From: Sciurus carolinensis
Lineage: Eukaryota; Chordata; Mammalia; Rodentia; Sciuridae
NCBI RefSeq assembly: GCF_902686445.1
Contig: NC_062232.1
Coordinates: 12,693,105 to 12,757,104, forward strand
Direction of reading: 5' to 3'
DNA length: 64,000 nucleotides
Under the pieces are notes generated by a model. The model made no database searches. It worked only from the letters and a program-made list of their open reading frames with translations, and had not been told where the DNA came from. Position numbers and translations under genes: made by a program. Positions 13,778-26,269 of this stretch are shown here, piece after piece (positions within the stretch are counted from its first letter, which is position 1; every line of letters starts with the position of its first letter).

Positions 13778-13862
13778 TGACTGGAGATGTAGCTCAGTGG
13801 GATAATGCTTTCCTAGCATGCAGTGATGCTCTGGGTTTGATCCCGAGCACCAGAAAAAAAAG
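13778..13862 (+). mobile_element. ID-type SINE
   Basis: TGGAGATGTAGCTCAGTGGG, CTTTCCTAGCATGCAG and GGGTTTGATCCCGAGCACC followed by an A tail. This is a tRNA-like (ID) element without the B1 half. Confidence 0.82.
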
Positions 13863-15854
13863 GAAACAAACTTGAGAGAAAACATGTGATACTTACTTTT
13901 TGTGTCTGACTAACTCTGGGCTTATTTACTTCATACTTAACATGATATCCTCCAGTTCCATTCATTTTTTCCCCAAAAGACCTGATTTATTTATTTTTTT
14001 TATGGCTGAGTAATACTCCATTTTAACACACCTTATTTTCTTTATTCATTCCTCTGTTGTTGGACAACTGTGCAGATTCCATATCTTAGCTATTGTGAAT
14101 GGTGCGACAGTAAAGAGGTGTATTCAGGTATCTCTTTGGTATGCTGATGTCGTTTCCTTTGAATGACCCAGAAGTGGGACATTTGGATCATATGTTCTGT
14201 TCTTAGTTTTTTTTTTTTTTTTTGCGAACCTCCATATAGTTTTCCATAGTGACTGTATTACTTTATATCACACCAACACTATATGAGGTTTCCTTTTTCT
14301 CTACATCCTGGCTAGCATTTTTAATTTTTAATTTTTTATAATGACCATTTTGACTAGGGTGAGGTGGAATCTCAATGTATTTGGTTTGTGTTTCCCTGAT
14401 GGCTAAAGATATTGGCCATATATCTATTGGCCATTTGTATTTCTTCTTTTAAGATGCTTCTGTTCAGATCACTTGCTCATTGTTTGATTGGATTGTTCTT
14501 TTGCTAGCTATTTGTGTTCTTTATATATTCTGGTTATTAATCATTGATCAGACAAATCCCCGGCAAAATATTTTTTCCCATTTTGTAGGCTGCCTTTTCA
14601 CTCCAGTGATTGTTTTCTTTGCTGTGCTGAAGCTTTTCTATTTTGATGCAATTCCATTTATTAGTTCTCACTTTCATTTCTTGAACTGTTGGAGTCCTAT
14701 GCAGGAAATTGTTGCCTATGTCAGTATCTCCAGTGCTTCCCTTACATTTTCTTCTAGTACTTTTAATGCTGTCACTAAGGTCTTTGATTGACTTTGAGTG
14801 GTTTTTTGTTCAGCGTGAGAGATAGTTGTGCAATTTCAGTCTTCTGTATGTGATGACCAATTTCCCCAGCACTTTTTGTTTAGGAAGACTGTCTTTTTTC
14901 CAATGTATGTTTTTGGCACCTTTGTCAAGAATCTATTGTCTGTAGATATGTTGGCTTATTTCTGGGTATTCTATGCTGTTTTGATCTACATCTGTTTTTA
15001 TGGAAATACCATGCTGTTTTTGCTACTGTGGCTCTGTAGTACATTTTGAAATCAGTTATTGTGATTATCTTCAGCATTACTCTTTTTGCTCAGCATTGCT
15101 TTGGTTATTCAGGATTGTCTCTGCTTCCATATGAAGTATAGGATTGTTTTTTTTAAGTTCTTGAAGAATCTTTGCCATTGGTACACTGAGTAGGATTGCA
15201 TTGAATCTATACGTTGCTTTGGTAATATAACCATTTTAACATTCATTCTCCCAATCTAAAAACATGAGAGGTCTTTCCATTTTTTAGTGTCACATTCAGT
15301 TTCTTCAGTGTTTTGTAATTTTCACTGTAGAGTTCTTTCACCTCTAGTTAGGCTTATTCCTAGGTTTTTTTGAGGCTATTGTGAATGGGATTACTTTCCT
15401 GATTCTTTTTCAGTGAATTCATTATATATAGAAAATCAACTGATTTTTGTATGTCAATTTTCTATCCTGTTATGTTGCTGAATTTGTCAGTTCTAGGAGT
15501 CTTTTGGTGGAGTCTTTAGGGTTTCTTAAGTATAGAATCAGGGATAATTTCACTTCTTCCTTTTTTGTTTTTATCTATCTCTTACTTCTTTCTCTTTCCT
15601 AATTGCTCTGGCCAAAATTCCTAGTACTATATTGAAAAAGAATGATGAGAGTGGATACCCTTCTTTTTATCCTGATCTTAGAGGAAAAGATTTCAGTTTT
15701 CCCCAGTTCAGTATGAGGTTGGCTATGAGTTTATCACATATAACTCTTATTATGTTAAAGTATGATCCTTTTATACCTAATTTATTCAGGACTTTTATCA
15801 TGAAGGAATTTTACCAAATGCTTTTTCTGGGTCAGGACTCCATGACCTCAAATT

Positions 15855-15930
15855 AAAAAAAAAAAAGAAAGAAAAGGGATGGGGATGTGGTTAAGTGCCC
15901 CTGGATTCCATTCCTGGCCACCAAAAAAGC

Positions 15931-15960
<30 letters not shown>
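15855..15960 (+). mobile_element. Partial ID-half SINE in the old L1
   Basis: GGGATGGGGATGTGGTTAAG, CCCCTGGATTCCATTCCTGG and an (AAAAC)n tail. Only the 3' half is present. Confidence 0.7.
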
Positions 15961-15961
<1 letters not shown>

Positions 15962-16134
15962 AATAGTTTTTTTCTACATCTGTTGAGCTGATCATGTGAT
16001 TTTTGTCCTTAATTCTATTTGTGTAATGTATTGTTTGTTGATTTTCATGTATTGAACCATCCTTGTATTCCTGTAATGAAATCAACTTCATTGTGGTGTA
16101 TGATATCTTTAATGTGTTATTGAATTCAATTTAC

Positions 16135-16328
16135 TCCTTTTTTTTGGTACCAGGGATTGAACTCAGGGGCACTCAACCATTGAGCCACATCCCCAGCCCT
16201 ATTTTGTATTTTATTTAGAGACAGGGTCTCACTGAGTTGCTCAGCACCTTGCTTTTGCTGAGGCTGGCTTTGAACTTGGGATCCTCCTGCCTCAACCTCT
16301 CCAGCTGCTGGGATTATAGGCCCGGCTG
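16135..16328 (-). mobile_element. Composite SINE, antisense
   Basis: GGTACCAGGGATTGAACTCA, TGAGCCACATCCCCAGCCCT and GCTGAGGCTGGCTTTGAACT. It interrupts the L1 reverse-transcriptase region. Confidence 0.87.
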
Positions 16329-16390
16329 CCCATTTTTTAAAAAGAATTTGCATCTATGCTCATCAAGGAAATTGATCTACAGTTTTTTGG

Positions 16391-16421
<31 letters not shown>

Positions 16422-16455
16422 TGTATGTGCGCGTGCACGCGCGCGGGTGCGTGCA
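16391..16455. repeat. T tract and GT/GC microsatellite
   Basis: About 18 T, then (GT)n passing into GCGCGTGCACGCGCGCGGGT. The alternating purine-pyrimidine run has Z-DNA potential. Confidence 0.85.
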
Positions 16456-16954
16456 CTCCAGTGTATATCCTTATCAGGTTTTGGCATCAGGGTAGTGCTG
16501 GCTACATAAAATGAGTTTGGAATAGTTCCTTCTCTTTTCTATTTTTGTTATAGGTTGAGGGCCATTTCTTTTAGTTTTTTGAAAGTCTGGTGAAGTTCAA
16601 CCATAAATTCATTCAGACCTGGGCTTTTCATTATTGTGAGACTTTTTGATTAAAGTACTGCTCCAATCTCATTACATCCTGCTGTTCTATTTTGGTTTTT
16701 AGATACACTGTTCATTCAGTTTGGGTAGGTTTTATGTACCCAGAAATTTGTTCATTTCCTCTAGATTTTCCAATGTATTGGCATATAGTTTTCCAAATAT
16801 TCCTAAATAATCCTTCCAACTTTAGTGGTATCTGTTGTATTGTATCCCTTTTTAATTCTTAATTTATTGGGTCTTTTCTCTCTCTTGGTTAGTAGCTAAA
16901 AAGTTGTCAATTTTGTTTATCTTTTCAAAGAACTAACTGTTTCGTTTGTCTTTT

Positions 16955-17160
16955 GTGTTGTTTTATTATTATTTATTATTTTTATTAATTTATTATTTTT
17001 ATTATTTTATTTTTATTTATTTATTATTTATTTATCTTTCATTATTTATTATTTTTATCAGAGGCACTTTACCACTGAACCACATCCCCAGGAGTTTTTT
17101 ATATTTTATTTATTTATTTATCTATCTATCTATCTACCTATTTATTTATTTATTTATTTC
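16955..17160. repeat. TTTA/TTA-rich low-complexity tract
   Basis: Long ATTTATTATTTTTATT-type runs and TATTTATTTATCTATCTATC tetranucleotides, broken by a 40-base SINE remnant at about 17060-17095. Confidence 0.85.
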
Positions 17161-17572
17161 ATACCAGGGATTGAACCCAGGGGTGAGTAACCACTGAGTT
17201 ACATCCTCAACCTTTTTTATTTTTATGTATTCATCTATTTTCCTATTTATTTATTTGGTACCAGGGTTTGAACCCAGGGACACTTTACCACCATATCCCC
17301 AGTCCTTTTTATCGTTTTTTATTTAGAAACAGGGTCTTGCTGAGTTGCTTAGGGCCTTGCTAAATTGCTGAGGCTGGCTTTGAACTTGTGGTCCTCCTGC
17401 CTTAGACTCCCCAGCTGCTAGGATTATGGGGAGCAGCACCACCATGCCTGGCTTACCTTTTGTTTTGAGACAGGGCCTCAGTAAGTTTCCGAGGCTGGTC
17501 TAGAACTTGCAGTTCTCCTTCGCCTCACAAGTTCTGGGATGACAGGTGTGCACCATCACACCCAGCTGTGTT
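17158..17572 (-). mobile_element. Cluster of antisense composite SINE pieces
   Basis: A short ID-half (ACCAGGGATTGAACCCAGGG, 17164-17215), a nearly complete composite SINE (17256-17455) and an extra B1-like piece (17460-17572, GACAGGGCCTCAGTAAG to CACACCCAGCTG). They lie side by side, suggesting repeated insertion into A/T-rich tails. Confidence 0.75.
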
Positions 17573-17774
17573 ATTTTTTAGTCCCTATTTCACTTATTTC
17601 TGCTCTGATTTTTATTGTTTCTTCCTTCTACTGATTTTGGGTTTGTTTGTTTTTGTTTTCTAAGACCGTTAGATCATCATTATGCTGTTTGCAGGTGCCT
17701 TCTCTCCCTCTTAATGTAGACACTCATTGTTGTAAACTTTCCTCTTACTATTGCTTTTTCTGAATCACACAGGT

Positions 17775-17977
17775 TTTTTGGGTACCAGAGATTGAACTCA
17801 GGGGCAAGTCCAACCACTGAGTCACATCCTCAGCCCTATTTTGTATTTATTTAGAGACAGGGTCTCACTGAGTTGCTTAGTGCCTCGCTTTTGCTGAGGC
17901 TGGCTTTGAACTCACAATCCTCCTGCTTCAACCTCCTGAGCCACTGGGATTAGAGGTGTGTACCACCATGCTGAGCT
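17775..17977 (-). mobile_element. Composite SINE, antisense
   Basis: GGTACCAGAGATTGAACTCA through GGATTAGAGGTGTGTACCAC, complete antisense unit inside the old L1. Confidence 0.86.
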
Positions 17978-18549
17978 TTGATTCTAGGAGTTTTTAATGC
18001 CTCCTTCTCCCTGGCCAATTTCTTCAGTGACCCACTGTTCAAATGTGAGTTGTTCAATTTCGATGCATATGTATAGTTTGTTTTGTTGTTTGTTAGTTTC
18101 ATTCCATTATGATCTGATGAAATGTAAGAAACTATTTCAATTTTTCAACATTAACTCGTACATTATGGCCTAATATATAATCTCTTGGAAAAGGTTCCAT
18201 GTGCTAATGAAAATAATTTGCATTATGCATCTGTTGGATGGAATATTCTATCAATGTCTGTTAAGTCCGTTTGATCTATAAGTGTTGTTTAAACTCTGAT
18301 GTTTCTTTGTTGATTTTCTGTTTTGTCTGTATGATCTGTCCATTGGTGATAGTCGGGTACTGAAGTCACCCACTATTATTGTATCGAAGCCTATTTCTTC
18401 CTTTGGGTCTAGTACTGTTTGCTTTGTAATGTTGGGTGGTCTGATCTGCATGCATTTGTATTTATAATCACTATCTTCTTGGTAAATTGTTCCCTTGGTT
18501 AATATGTAATGACCTTCTTTGGCTACTCTAATTTTGGCTTAACATCTGT

Positions 18550-18662
18550 TTTTTTTTTTTAGTTGTCGATGGACCTTTATTTTATTTATTTATATGTGGT
18601 ACTGAGAATCGAACCTCATACATGCCAGGCAAGCACTCTACCACTGAGCCACAACCCCAGTC
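18550..18662 (-). mobile_element. ID SINE with conserved extended tail, antisense
   Basis: Poly-T, TAGTTGTCGATGGACCTTTA, TTTATTTATATGTGGTACTG, then CAAGCACTCTACCACTGAGC. Same tail as the copies at 21.3, 39.3, 41.6, 52.0 and 63.6 kb. CAACATC-like flanks suggest a target-site duplication. Confidence 0.82.
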
Positions 18663-18979
18663 CTCAACATCAGATATAAGTACAGCTACTTTTTGCCTTT
18701 GCAGTTCATTTGCTTGGAATATAATTTCCCTCCCTCCACTTTTATTCTGTTTATGTCTTTGCAAGTGTGGAGAGTTTATGGTGGTCACATATCATTGGGT
18801 CTTTTTTTTTTTTTTAATCTGCTTAACCAGCCTGTGTCTTTTAATTGGAGAATTAAGACCATTTACATTCAGGGTTATTATAAAAAGATACGTAGTTGTG
18901 CATATCATTTTGTTGATTTTTAAAGTTGTTTCGAATATTCTATATTTATTTCTTCCTGTCTTATTTATCTTTGACATTT

Positions 18980-19061
18980 TTTTTTGGGTGCTGGGGATTG
19001 AACCCAGGGCCTTGTGCTTACAAGGCAAGCACTCTACCGACTGAGCTATCTCCCCAGCCCC
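18980..19061 (-). mobile_element. ID SINE with perfect 14-bp TSD
   Basis: GTGCTGGGGATTGAACCCAG to GAGCTATCTCCCCAGCCCC. The target duplication TATCTTTGACATTT is identical at 18966-18979 and 19062-19075, so the insertion is young. Confidence 0.9.
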
Positions 19062-20620
19062 TATCTTTGACATTTGATATTTGATTCTTTCCTGATTTTC
19101 TTTTGTGTCTACTCTTCTAGTGAGATTTTTTCCTTCCCATGCTGTTGTGATTGTATTAATCTTTCTTTATGTTCTCAGTGTAGAAGTTCCATAAGTTTCT
19201 TCTGTAATGCTGGTCTATTGGTTATGAATTCCTTTAGTTTGTCCTTTTCTTGGAAGTTCGTTATTTCTTCTTTGATTCTGAAGGATAACCACGTCGAGTA
19301 TAGTAATCTTGGTTAAAAGTAATTTTCTTTCAGGACATAAGGTACATCTTTTCATGCCCTCCTGGCCTTTTAGAGTTCCTACTGAGAAATCTGCTGTTAT
19401 TCTGATGGAGTTTGCCTTTAAATGTGACTTGGTGCTTCTCTCTTGTAGGTTTTAATATTTGTTGTTCTGTACTTTTGGTGATTTAACCATAATATGTCAT
19501 CAAGAGGTTCTTTTCTGGTTGTGTCGACTTGGCTTTCTAAATTCTTCCTGTACCTGGATATCCATGTCTTTCCCAAGATCTCGGAATTTTTGTGCTGTTA
19601 TTACTCTGAATGTTTTCTATGCCCTCAGCATGTAGCTGAGGTATTCCAATTATTTGAACATTTGATCTTTTAATGGTATACCAGAGCAAAGCCTGGGCTT
19701 CACCACCCTCCTCTCCTTTCCTTTGTGGTGCTTGTTAGATGGCTAGTGGGAGTCATTTAGAATACCTCTTAGCTGTCTTGCTTGCTGGAACAAGCTACAG
19801 TGGAATGAAGAACTCTCCAGATAAAGATTCCCTCTGGGACTATTTGGATTGCACACTCAGAGTAGGGAATATGCCAGTGTCACAGCATGGTAAGAAGCTA
19901 GTGCAGTATGTGGAACTTCCTACAGATTCTCTGTGGAGGTTTTTGTGCTGTGTATTTGGAGGGCAGGTCAGTGATCACACTAACTCTGCAGTATGACACC
20001 TGTAGCCCCTGAGGGAGGAGAGAGATCATGGATTCTCAAGGATCAGTGCTGGGGGTATGGTGATTGGTTCTGTGTCATCCACTTCCCATGATTCTGGTGT
20101 TCCTAGTCCTGCCTCCTGCATGCAGTCACATACAAGTGCTCACTCTGCTAGACCCTGATAACTGGCTTGTCAAACTACTGATTTCAGAGGAAAGTGACTT
20201 TGTTCCCCTAAGCACTGAAATCCTGTCTTCCACTGCCTAGAACTCTCAGTGAATTTGTTTCAGAATCTTTTCCCAGGCCAAACTGACTCTCACACCTACT
20301 ATCCACTGAGCCAGAGTAGTGACATTGTCATGGCATTCCAAAGAAAGAGAGATGCCTGGGCTTTGACTCCAAAAGCAGTAAACTCAGACAATAGGACCCT
20401 TCTCAAGATGGCTCCCAGTTACAGTTCAATGACGATATGCTGGGAATTGCAGAGAACTCCATAGCTAGTTCCCCATGCAAATCCCATGTCCCTTGACTGT
20501 GTATGCTGTATTTCTGCAGGTGTTGAATCCTGTGCCACTGGTCCTTACCGGGACTCTCCCTCTTTTACCTCTGCTCCTGCCACAGGGGAACTCCTGCTCC
20601 TTCTGCTATGCTTCCATGTT

Positions 20621-20719
20621 TTTTTTTTTTTTTTTTTTTGCGGTACTGGGGATCGAACTCAGGGCCTTGTGCTTGCGAGGCAAGCACTCTACCAGCTGAG
20701 CTATCTCCCCAGCCCACTC
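20621..20719 (-). mobile_element. ID SINE with perfect 12-bp TSD
   Basis: A T tract, then GCGGTACTGGGGATCGAACT and AGCTGAGCTATCTCCCCAGC. TGCTTCCATGTT is identical at 20609-20620 and 20720-20731. Confidence 0.9.
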
Positions 20720-20997
20720 TGCTTCCATGTTATGGGTAGTGGGGCTTTTTACCCTCTGTTCCACTATTTAAAGTCTCTTGGTTTCCTCAAGTTTCCGACT
20801 TTGGCTATTGAACTCCAGCATTTTCCCACGGTCACTCATCTAAGTAAGCAGGTACATTCCAGTTATTTTAATTCTGTCTCATGCAGAAGTAGGGGAGGGC
20901 TGGGTGCTTCTAATCCACCATCTTGGGAAAATCTCATTTGTCACTCTTTAAGCTAGAGCAGTTGAAATTTTGTAGGGGATATTGCAGAAGTCCTTCC

Positions 20998-21205
20998 AGT
21001 GCTTGTCATATTTCTCAGGTCCTGGTTCCCAACATTGTCTGCCCTTGAGAATCACCTAGAAAGCATTAAATGCAAAATAAAAATACAGGTCCCTGGGTTC
21101 ACATCCAGATCTTCTCATTAAATGAGCCTGGAATCCAGCCTGAGAGTACTTTTAAGATCTATTCAGGTGATTCTTATATGGAGCCAAGGTTGAGAATGAC
21201 TTCTC
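20998..21205 (+). mobile_element. MER5A-like hAT DNA transposon fossil
   Basis: TGAGAATCACCTAGAAAGCA, GGTCCCTGGGTTCACATCCA and TTCAGGTGATTCTTATATG with AGGTTGAGAATGACTT follow the MER5A layout of non-autonomous hAT-Charlie elements. Diverged. Confidence 0.65.
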
Positions 21206-21289
21206 ATGTCAGTCATTTTCAAGAATTTTTCCTAAATTAAAGTATATATGATTACACTGGCATTCAGGGTGCATCACTTATTTTTTAAT

Positions 21290-21430
21290 TTTTACTAAAA
21301 ATTTTTTTTAGTTGTAGATGGACACGATACATTTATTTTATTTATTTATTTTTATGTGGTGCTGAAGATCTAACCCAGTGCCTCACACACGCTAAGCAAG
21401 TGCTCTGCCACTGAGCCACAACCCCAGCTC
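21290..21430 (-). mobile_element. ID SINE with conserved extended tail, antisense
   Basis: TTTTTTTAGTTGTAGATGGA, ATGTGGTGCTGAAGATC and GTGCTCTGCCACTGAGCCAC. Member of the extended-tail ID family. Confidence 0.83.
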
Positions 21431-21929
21431 TCATGGTGCACCATTTAACAGGGCACATTCTCTTAGGGTTGTGTACCTGCTGATTCTACGTTTACATGAC
21501 CCTGAGAGCAAATGTCCCCTCATATGTTGGCAATGACTAGCCTCATCCTAGTTGGAGCTGAGGTTAAACAGATGGTTAAATAGGTTACTTGGCGGGTGGA
21601 AGGAAGGTGGGTGAAAATTGAAGACCAGAAAGAATTTCTGATGAGGAAACCACATGGTAAACATTTGCCCTGGAAGCTGCTGTTACCTTTTTTCTTTTTG
21701 GGGACTTGACTTGAGCATGTGTGCAGAGTAAGAACGCATACAAAGGTACACAATTATAAAGGAACCCTATTGTTTTGATGTAACTACCAAGAGTTTAAAA
21801 GAAATTATTATATAACGATATACTGACTTTTTAATTAATGCATTAAGTAAAAGATCTAGCAATGTTCAAAGTCACTACCATACTTTCAGAGTAGTGAGTA
21901 CAAATAATACATCAAGATGTCTATAACAA

Positions 21930-22165
21930 TTTTCCAGGTGTGGTAACTTACATATGTAATCCCAGCTACTTATGAAGTTGAGGCAGGAGAACCACAAGTT
22001 TCCGGCCAACCTAGACAACTTAGTGAAAACTCTGTCTCAAAATACAAAACTAAAAAGTCTGGTAATGTAACTAAGCAGATGGTAGAGCACTTGCCTAGCA
22101 TGTGCCAGGCCTGGGTTCATTCTCCATTATTGTAAAAACAAACAACCAAACAAAGACAGTATCTA
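21930..22165 (+). mobile_element. Composite SINE with perfect 10-bp TSD
   Basis: CAGGTGTGGTAACTTACATA, GTAATCCCAGCTACT, GATGGTAGAGCACTTGCCTA and an (AAAC)n tail. TCTATAACAA is identical at 21920-21929 and 22166-22175. Confidence 0.84.
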
Positions 22166-22798
22166 TCTATAACAACTGTAATATGGTATTAAAATACCAG
22201 ATTTGGTGAGTAACAAAGTCACAGGTACTGCTAGTGATGTAGTGGTTTGTTGCCTACATTCATAACTGAAAGAAATGCTTAATTTCAATTAGGATAGGGT
22301 AAGTAAGGATTTTTTTTTACCTTATCCAAGGTGACAGACCCCTTGATTTCTTTTTGGAAATCCCTTTGGGGGTTTCATGTCTATTACAATGGTGTGACTC
22401 ATGTGTTCTCTAGAACTGTTTTTCCCCAAACTGGTTCATAATCTGGTGGTAGTCTGGCATAGCTTGCAATGGAAGGAGAAAGAATTAGAACAAAAGAATG
22501 AGATTTTTTTAAAAAATAAAGTTTGTATCGTAAATTCTAAGATGATATTTTTTGCCCTATTGTTATGCATTCTTTTATGAAATTGATAATAGGTTATATA
22601 GTTCAGAATAAAATTCTTGGCCAAATAAAATGTTGGCAACTTTATGTTGGTCCTCTTCATTTTGGGGGGCTGTTGGGGAGTTTTTTACTGTTTTGCGAAA
22701 TCCCCAAATTTGTGAACCACTGTTGGATTCACAAGTCTACCACCAAGAAGATCCCAAAGGTAAATCATATAACTCCTTTTGACTCCTTGCTTATCTGT

Positions 22799-23032
22799 AA
22801 AATAGTCATTCTCAACTCAGGTCATTTTTTTAAATCCCTTCTAGGGACATCTGACAATGTGTGGGAATATTTTTGTTTGTCAAACTGTGGAGAGGGTGCT
22901 ATAGGCATCTAGTGGGTAGCGACCAGGAGTGCTGCTAAACAACTTACCTTGTATGGGAAAGGACCCTCTCTCCTTAACAACCAAAATTTATTCAGTCCAA
23001 AATGTGAGTAATGCTAAAACTGAGAAAGCCTT
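22799..23032 (+). mobile_element. MER20-type hAT DNA transposon
   Basis: Contains GTCATTCTCAACTCAGG, ACATCTGACAATGTGTGGGA, GGCATCTAGTGGGTAGCGAC and GCTGCTAAACAACTTACCTT, with a decayed complementary 3' end. This is the standard MER20 order. Confidence 0.8.
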
Positions 23033-23390
23033 TTGTAAACTAAAGTCAAGACGTTTTAGGAATGGTAGGGACTCTAATCCTACTGCCTCACTTCTTTTGC
23101 CTGAGATTTTTTAGATCCTATGAGAGATAAGAAAGATTTTTGCAACAGTGAGTCCTGGTTTCCATAACTTCCTTTCCCAAACAAGAATTGTTTTATCCAA
23201 GGAACAACAAAAGCAGAGATTCTCTTAACTGAGTAGATTAATTGGTAAACCGGTCCGGTCTCTTAGGGCTAAGAGAGAAATCTTTCAAGTGTGACAAGTA
23301 GCTTGATGATTTATAGAAAAGACCACCCCTTAGTATAGACCAGAAAGATGTAATAAGCCCAGGAGGTAACGGTATAGCTGATTGTGGACT

Positions 23391-23438
23391 GGTGTGTGTG
23401 TGTGTGTATGTATGTATGAGAGAGAGAGCGAGGGGGCT

Positions 23439-23482
<44 letters not shown>
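23391..23482. repeat. GT/GA compound microsatellite
   Basis: (GT)n then GTATGTATGTATGA, then about 60 bases of nearly pure (GA)n with one GAGGGGGCTGG interruption. Strong purine bias on the + strand. Confidence 0.93.
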
Positions 23483-24739
23483 GCGAGAGCACATGCATGC
23501 ACATATGTTAATAAATCTAGAGAGATGGAATTTTGAATATTAAATACTATGTTGGGGTCTCCCATTCAGCTGAGGTCACTTGACTTTTTCGGATAATATT
23601 CATCTCAGTGTTCCTTTCCTTTTTTTCTTCAGGGGTTACTTTGGCAGTATCCTTCACACTGTCTCTCCTTCTCAACTATGCTCCAGGAACTCACCTGCTT
23701 TGGACATAGTTCACTTATGAACTTTAACCCCCACTATACAGCTGGCCATTTATGTTCTTTAGGGGTTCCTTTCCTCTACCCCATGCCCATAGTCTCAGCT
23801 CTTTTCTTGCTCTCTCCCTCTCCAAAGGTTTTCTTCAACCTTATGAACAGTGGTTTCCAACTTATTTGATTGTCAAAAGAATTCCATAACAATGATAATC
23901 TAGTAAAGATTCTGAATCTCACTGGGAAATACACATTGATGATAGGTAAAAAATGTTACCTTTAACTTCAAGGGTTTCTGGACCCCCACAACACACTCAT
24001 GGACCCCTATGAGGAGCCCTTTCACAAGAGCAGTACAATATGTGGAATGAACACAGAGGATGTAAGTTGGAAGAGACCTAGAGATGATCTCATTTACATA
24101 TGGGGAAATTTAGGCCCAAGGAGGTAAATAAGAGGGATATTGCTTGGTAGTAACAGAATCCAGTAAATTGTAAGTCTCCTAATTTACTCTTTGGTTCTAC
24201 TCATGGTATGGCCAAAAAATGTAACTTACTCAGCATCTTCTGTCACAGAAATTTACAACATCACCCTTTCCACTCTGACCTCCACTGCTCCAACCTAGTT
24301 ATCTAGCTGCCCATTTCCAAACTGACAAAGTGTTTTTCAAATTAATGAATGAAAAATAGAGTGACAGTTGGTACACTGGGTTGATAAGACTGGCCTGATG
24401 TTATTGTTGTTGTTTTTTCCATAGTAATTGTAGAAAAATGTGTGGGGAGGGATTCACTTTTTTCCCCTCTCAGGTATAGAACACTTTTGTCATAACTTTT
24501 GGTAAACTTGTAAGTAGCTGATATAATTCAATAGACAATGAAAAGTAGTAGGAAAGAAGGGAGGCAGGAGGCAGCAGTTATGTGGTCATCATAGCTCTGC
24601 TGTCATATTGCTGTGTGACTAAGACAAAGCAATGTGAATGTCTGAATGGGTTTTGCACTATATCATTTTCTGGTTCTGAAGTGCTACAGTTTAATGCTGA
24701 ATGTTCACATCTTCAACAGAAAGAATTCTAATTTTCTGG

Positions 24740-25130
24740 ATGGCAATGTAGCCTAATGAGCAAGAGTATGGGACCTAGTTGTAGACTACCTTATTTTAAA
24801 TCTTTACTTTCTCTCTTTTTACTTATGCTACCTCTGACAGTTTCAAATTGCTCACCTGGGAGAAGGGGTGCCTTATAGTGTTGTTATAAGCACTTTTTTT
24901 TTTTTTTGGTACCGGGGATTGAACCCAGGGATGCTGAGTCACATTCCCAGACCTTTTTATTTTTATTTGGAGACAGGGTCTTGCTGAGTTGCTAAGTGCC
25001 TTACTATTCTGCTGAGGTTGGCTTTGAACTCGATTCTCCTGCCTTAGCCTCCCAAGTTGCTGGGATTACAGGTGTATGCCACCATACCCGGCTGTTGTAA
25101 GCACTTATACAATCAGGGAATCCCTTGCCA
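24740..25130 (+). mobile_element. MIR fossil split by a SINE
   Basis: TGTAGCCTAATGAGCAAGAG, GGACCTAGTTGTAGAC, TCAAATTGCTCACCTGGGAG and GTGTTGTTATAAGCACTT fit a MIR. It is interrupted by the SINE at 24897. Confidence 0.55.
24897..25092 (-). mobile_element. Composite SINE, antisense
   Basis: GGTACCGGGGATTGAACCCA to ACCATACCCGGCTG. The MIR sequence TTGTTATAAGCACTT / TTGTAAGCACTTAT flanks it as target-site duplication. Confidence 0.87.
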
Positions 25131-25139
25131 AACATTTTG

Positions 25140-25735
25140 GAAAAGCATCTGGAACTGTGTTATCTAATGTGGTAGCCACTAGACACATTGCTCGCTATTA
25201 AATACTTGAAATGTGACTAGTGTGACTGAGATTGAATTTTTAAACTGAATTATTCAAAATGTGAATAAAGGCTAGGAATTTAGCTCAGTGTTCCAGTGCT
25301 TGCTTGCCTAGGATGCACGAGGCCCTGGATTCAATCCCTAGCACCACAAAAAAAAGAAAAAAAATTAAATAAAACTGTGAAATATTTTTCTGTTAAATGC
25401 CCCTTTTTAATTTAGTAGGACTACATTTCACTTTAGCCTTTGCATTGTATAACACAGGGGTCAGCAGAGTTTTTCTGTAAAGGGCCAGATAATAATTTAG
25501 ACTTTTGGACCCTGCGATCTTTGTCTCATCTACTCATCTTTTCTAGTATGAAAGTAGCTATGGACAATAAGTAAACAAAAGAGCATGGCTGCATTCCAGT
25601 TAAGCTTGATTTATGGACACTGAAATTTGAATCTTATAACTTTCACGTTATGAAGTATTATTTTTATTTTGATTTTTTTCAAACATTGTACTCATAATGT
25701 ACAGAAATAGACAGCAGGCTAGATTTGGTTCTTAG
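25140..25735 (+). mobile_element. hAT-type DNA transposon fossils
   Basis: Two pieces. 25150-25260 has GGTAGCCACTAGACACATTG and AAATGTGACTAGTGTGACTG. 25455-25735 starts CAGGGGTCAGCAGAGTTTTT and CTGTAAAGGGCCAGATAATA and ends near GCAGGCTAGATTTGGTTC. Both are common mammalian hAT-Charlie-type MER fossils; I do not assign subfamily names. Confidence 0.55.
25268..25372 (+). mobile_element. ID-type SINE
   Basis: GGCTAGGAATTTAGCTCAGT, GCACGAGGCCCTGGATTCAA and TCCCTAGCACCAC followed by an A-rich tail. Confidence 0.82.
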
Positions 25736-26269
25736 GTACATCCTCAAGATAAATGAATTCATATCCATCAGAAAACTGAGAATGTTCATAGTGGCCCCAA
25801 AGTGGAGCAGTCTAAATATTCGTCACAGAATGGTGTATAAAATGTCAATATGTTAATAAAAAACAGATTTCTCCATAGCAATGAAAAAGAATGAACTATG
25901 TCTATGTACATTGCATTGGATGATTATCACAAAGTTTTGTAAAAGGAGATAGTCACAAGGATAAATATTGTATGGTTCCTTTGTATGAAGTTCTACAATG
26001 GCAAAGATAACCTGTGGGTATAGAAATCAGTACAGAAGTTGCTGGTGGGACATAGGAGATTAAAGGGAAAGGAATTTGATGGAAAATTCTTCATCTTAAC
26101 ATAGGTGTAAGTTTTATACCCATATTTGTCAACTTCAAATGGTACATTTAAGGATCTATATAAATTACCCCTCCATACAAAATATCCTTTACATAATTTA
26201 AAGACAAAGTAATTAGTTACATTTAACATTGTACTATAGTACAATACATATTTCTGACTGCAGTGACTC

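Larger units (their letters stand above)
13560..20945 (-). mobile_element. Old near-full-length LINE-1, antisense, SINE-riddled
   Basis: The minus strand reads as a LINE-1. A pyrimidine-rich 3' UTR complement is at 13580-13760, followed by the complement of ORF2 (3' part from about 13880, reverse-transcriptase part around 15.1-16.1 kb, endonuclease part around 18.2-18.9 kb with a translated NGLNSPIKRHRL motif near the ORF2 start). ORF1/inter-ORF-like sequence follows at 19.1-19.7 kb, and the 5' end finishes near CCACCATCTTGGGAAAAT at 20.92 kb. All frames are broken by many stops and indels, and at least eight SINEs and a GT repeat have landed in it. It is a dead copy. Subfamily not determined. 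Confidence 0.8.

Noticed and set aside
23391..23482. Regulatory element or CRISPR-like array
   Set aside because: Simple GT/GA microsatellite; no spacer-repeat structure.
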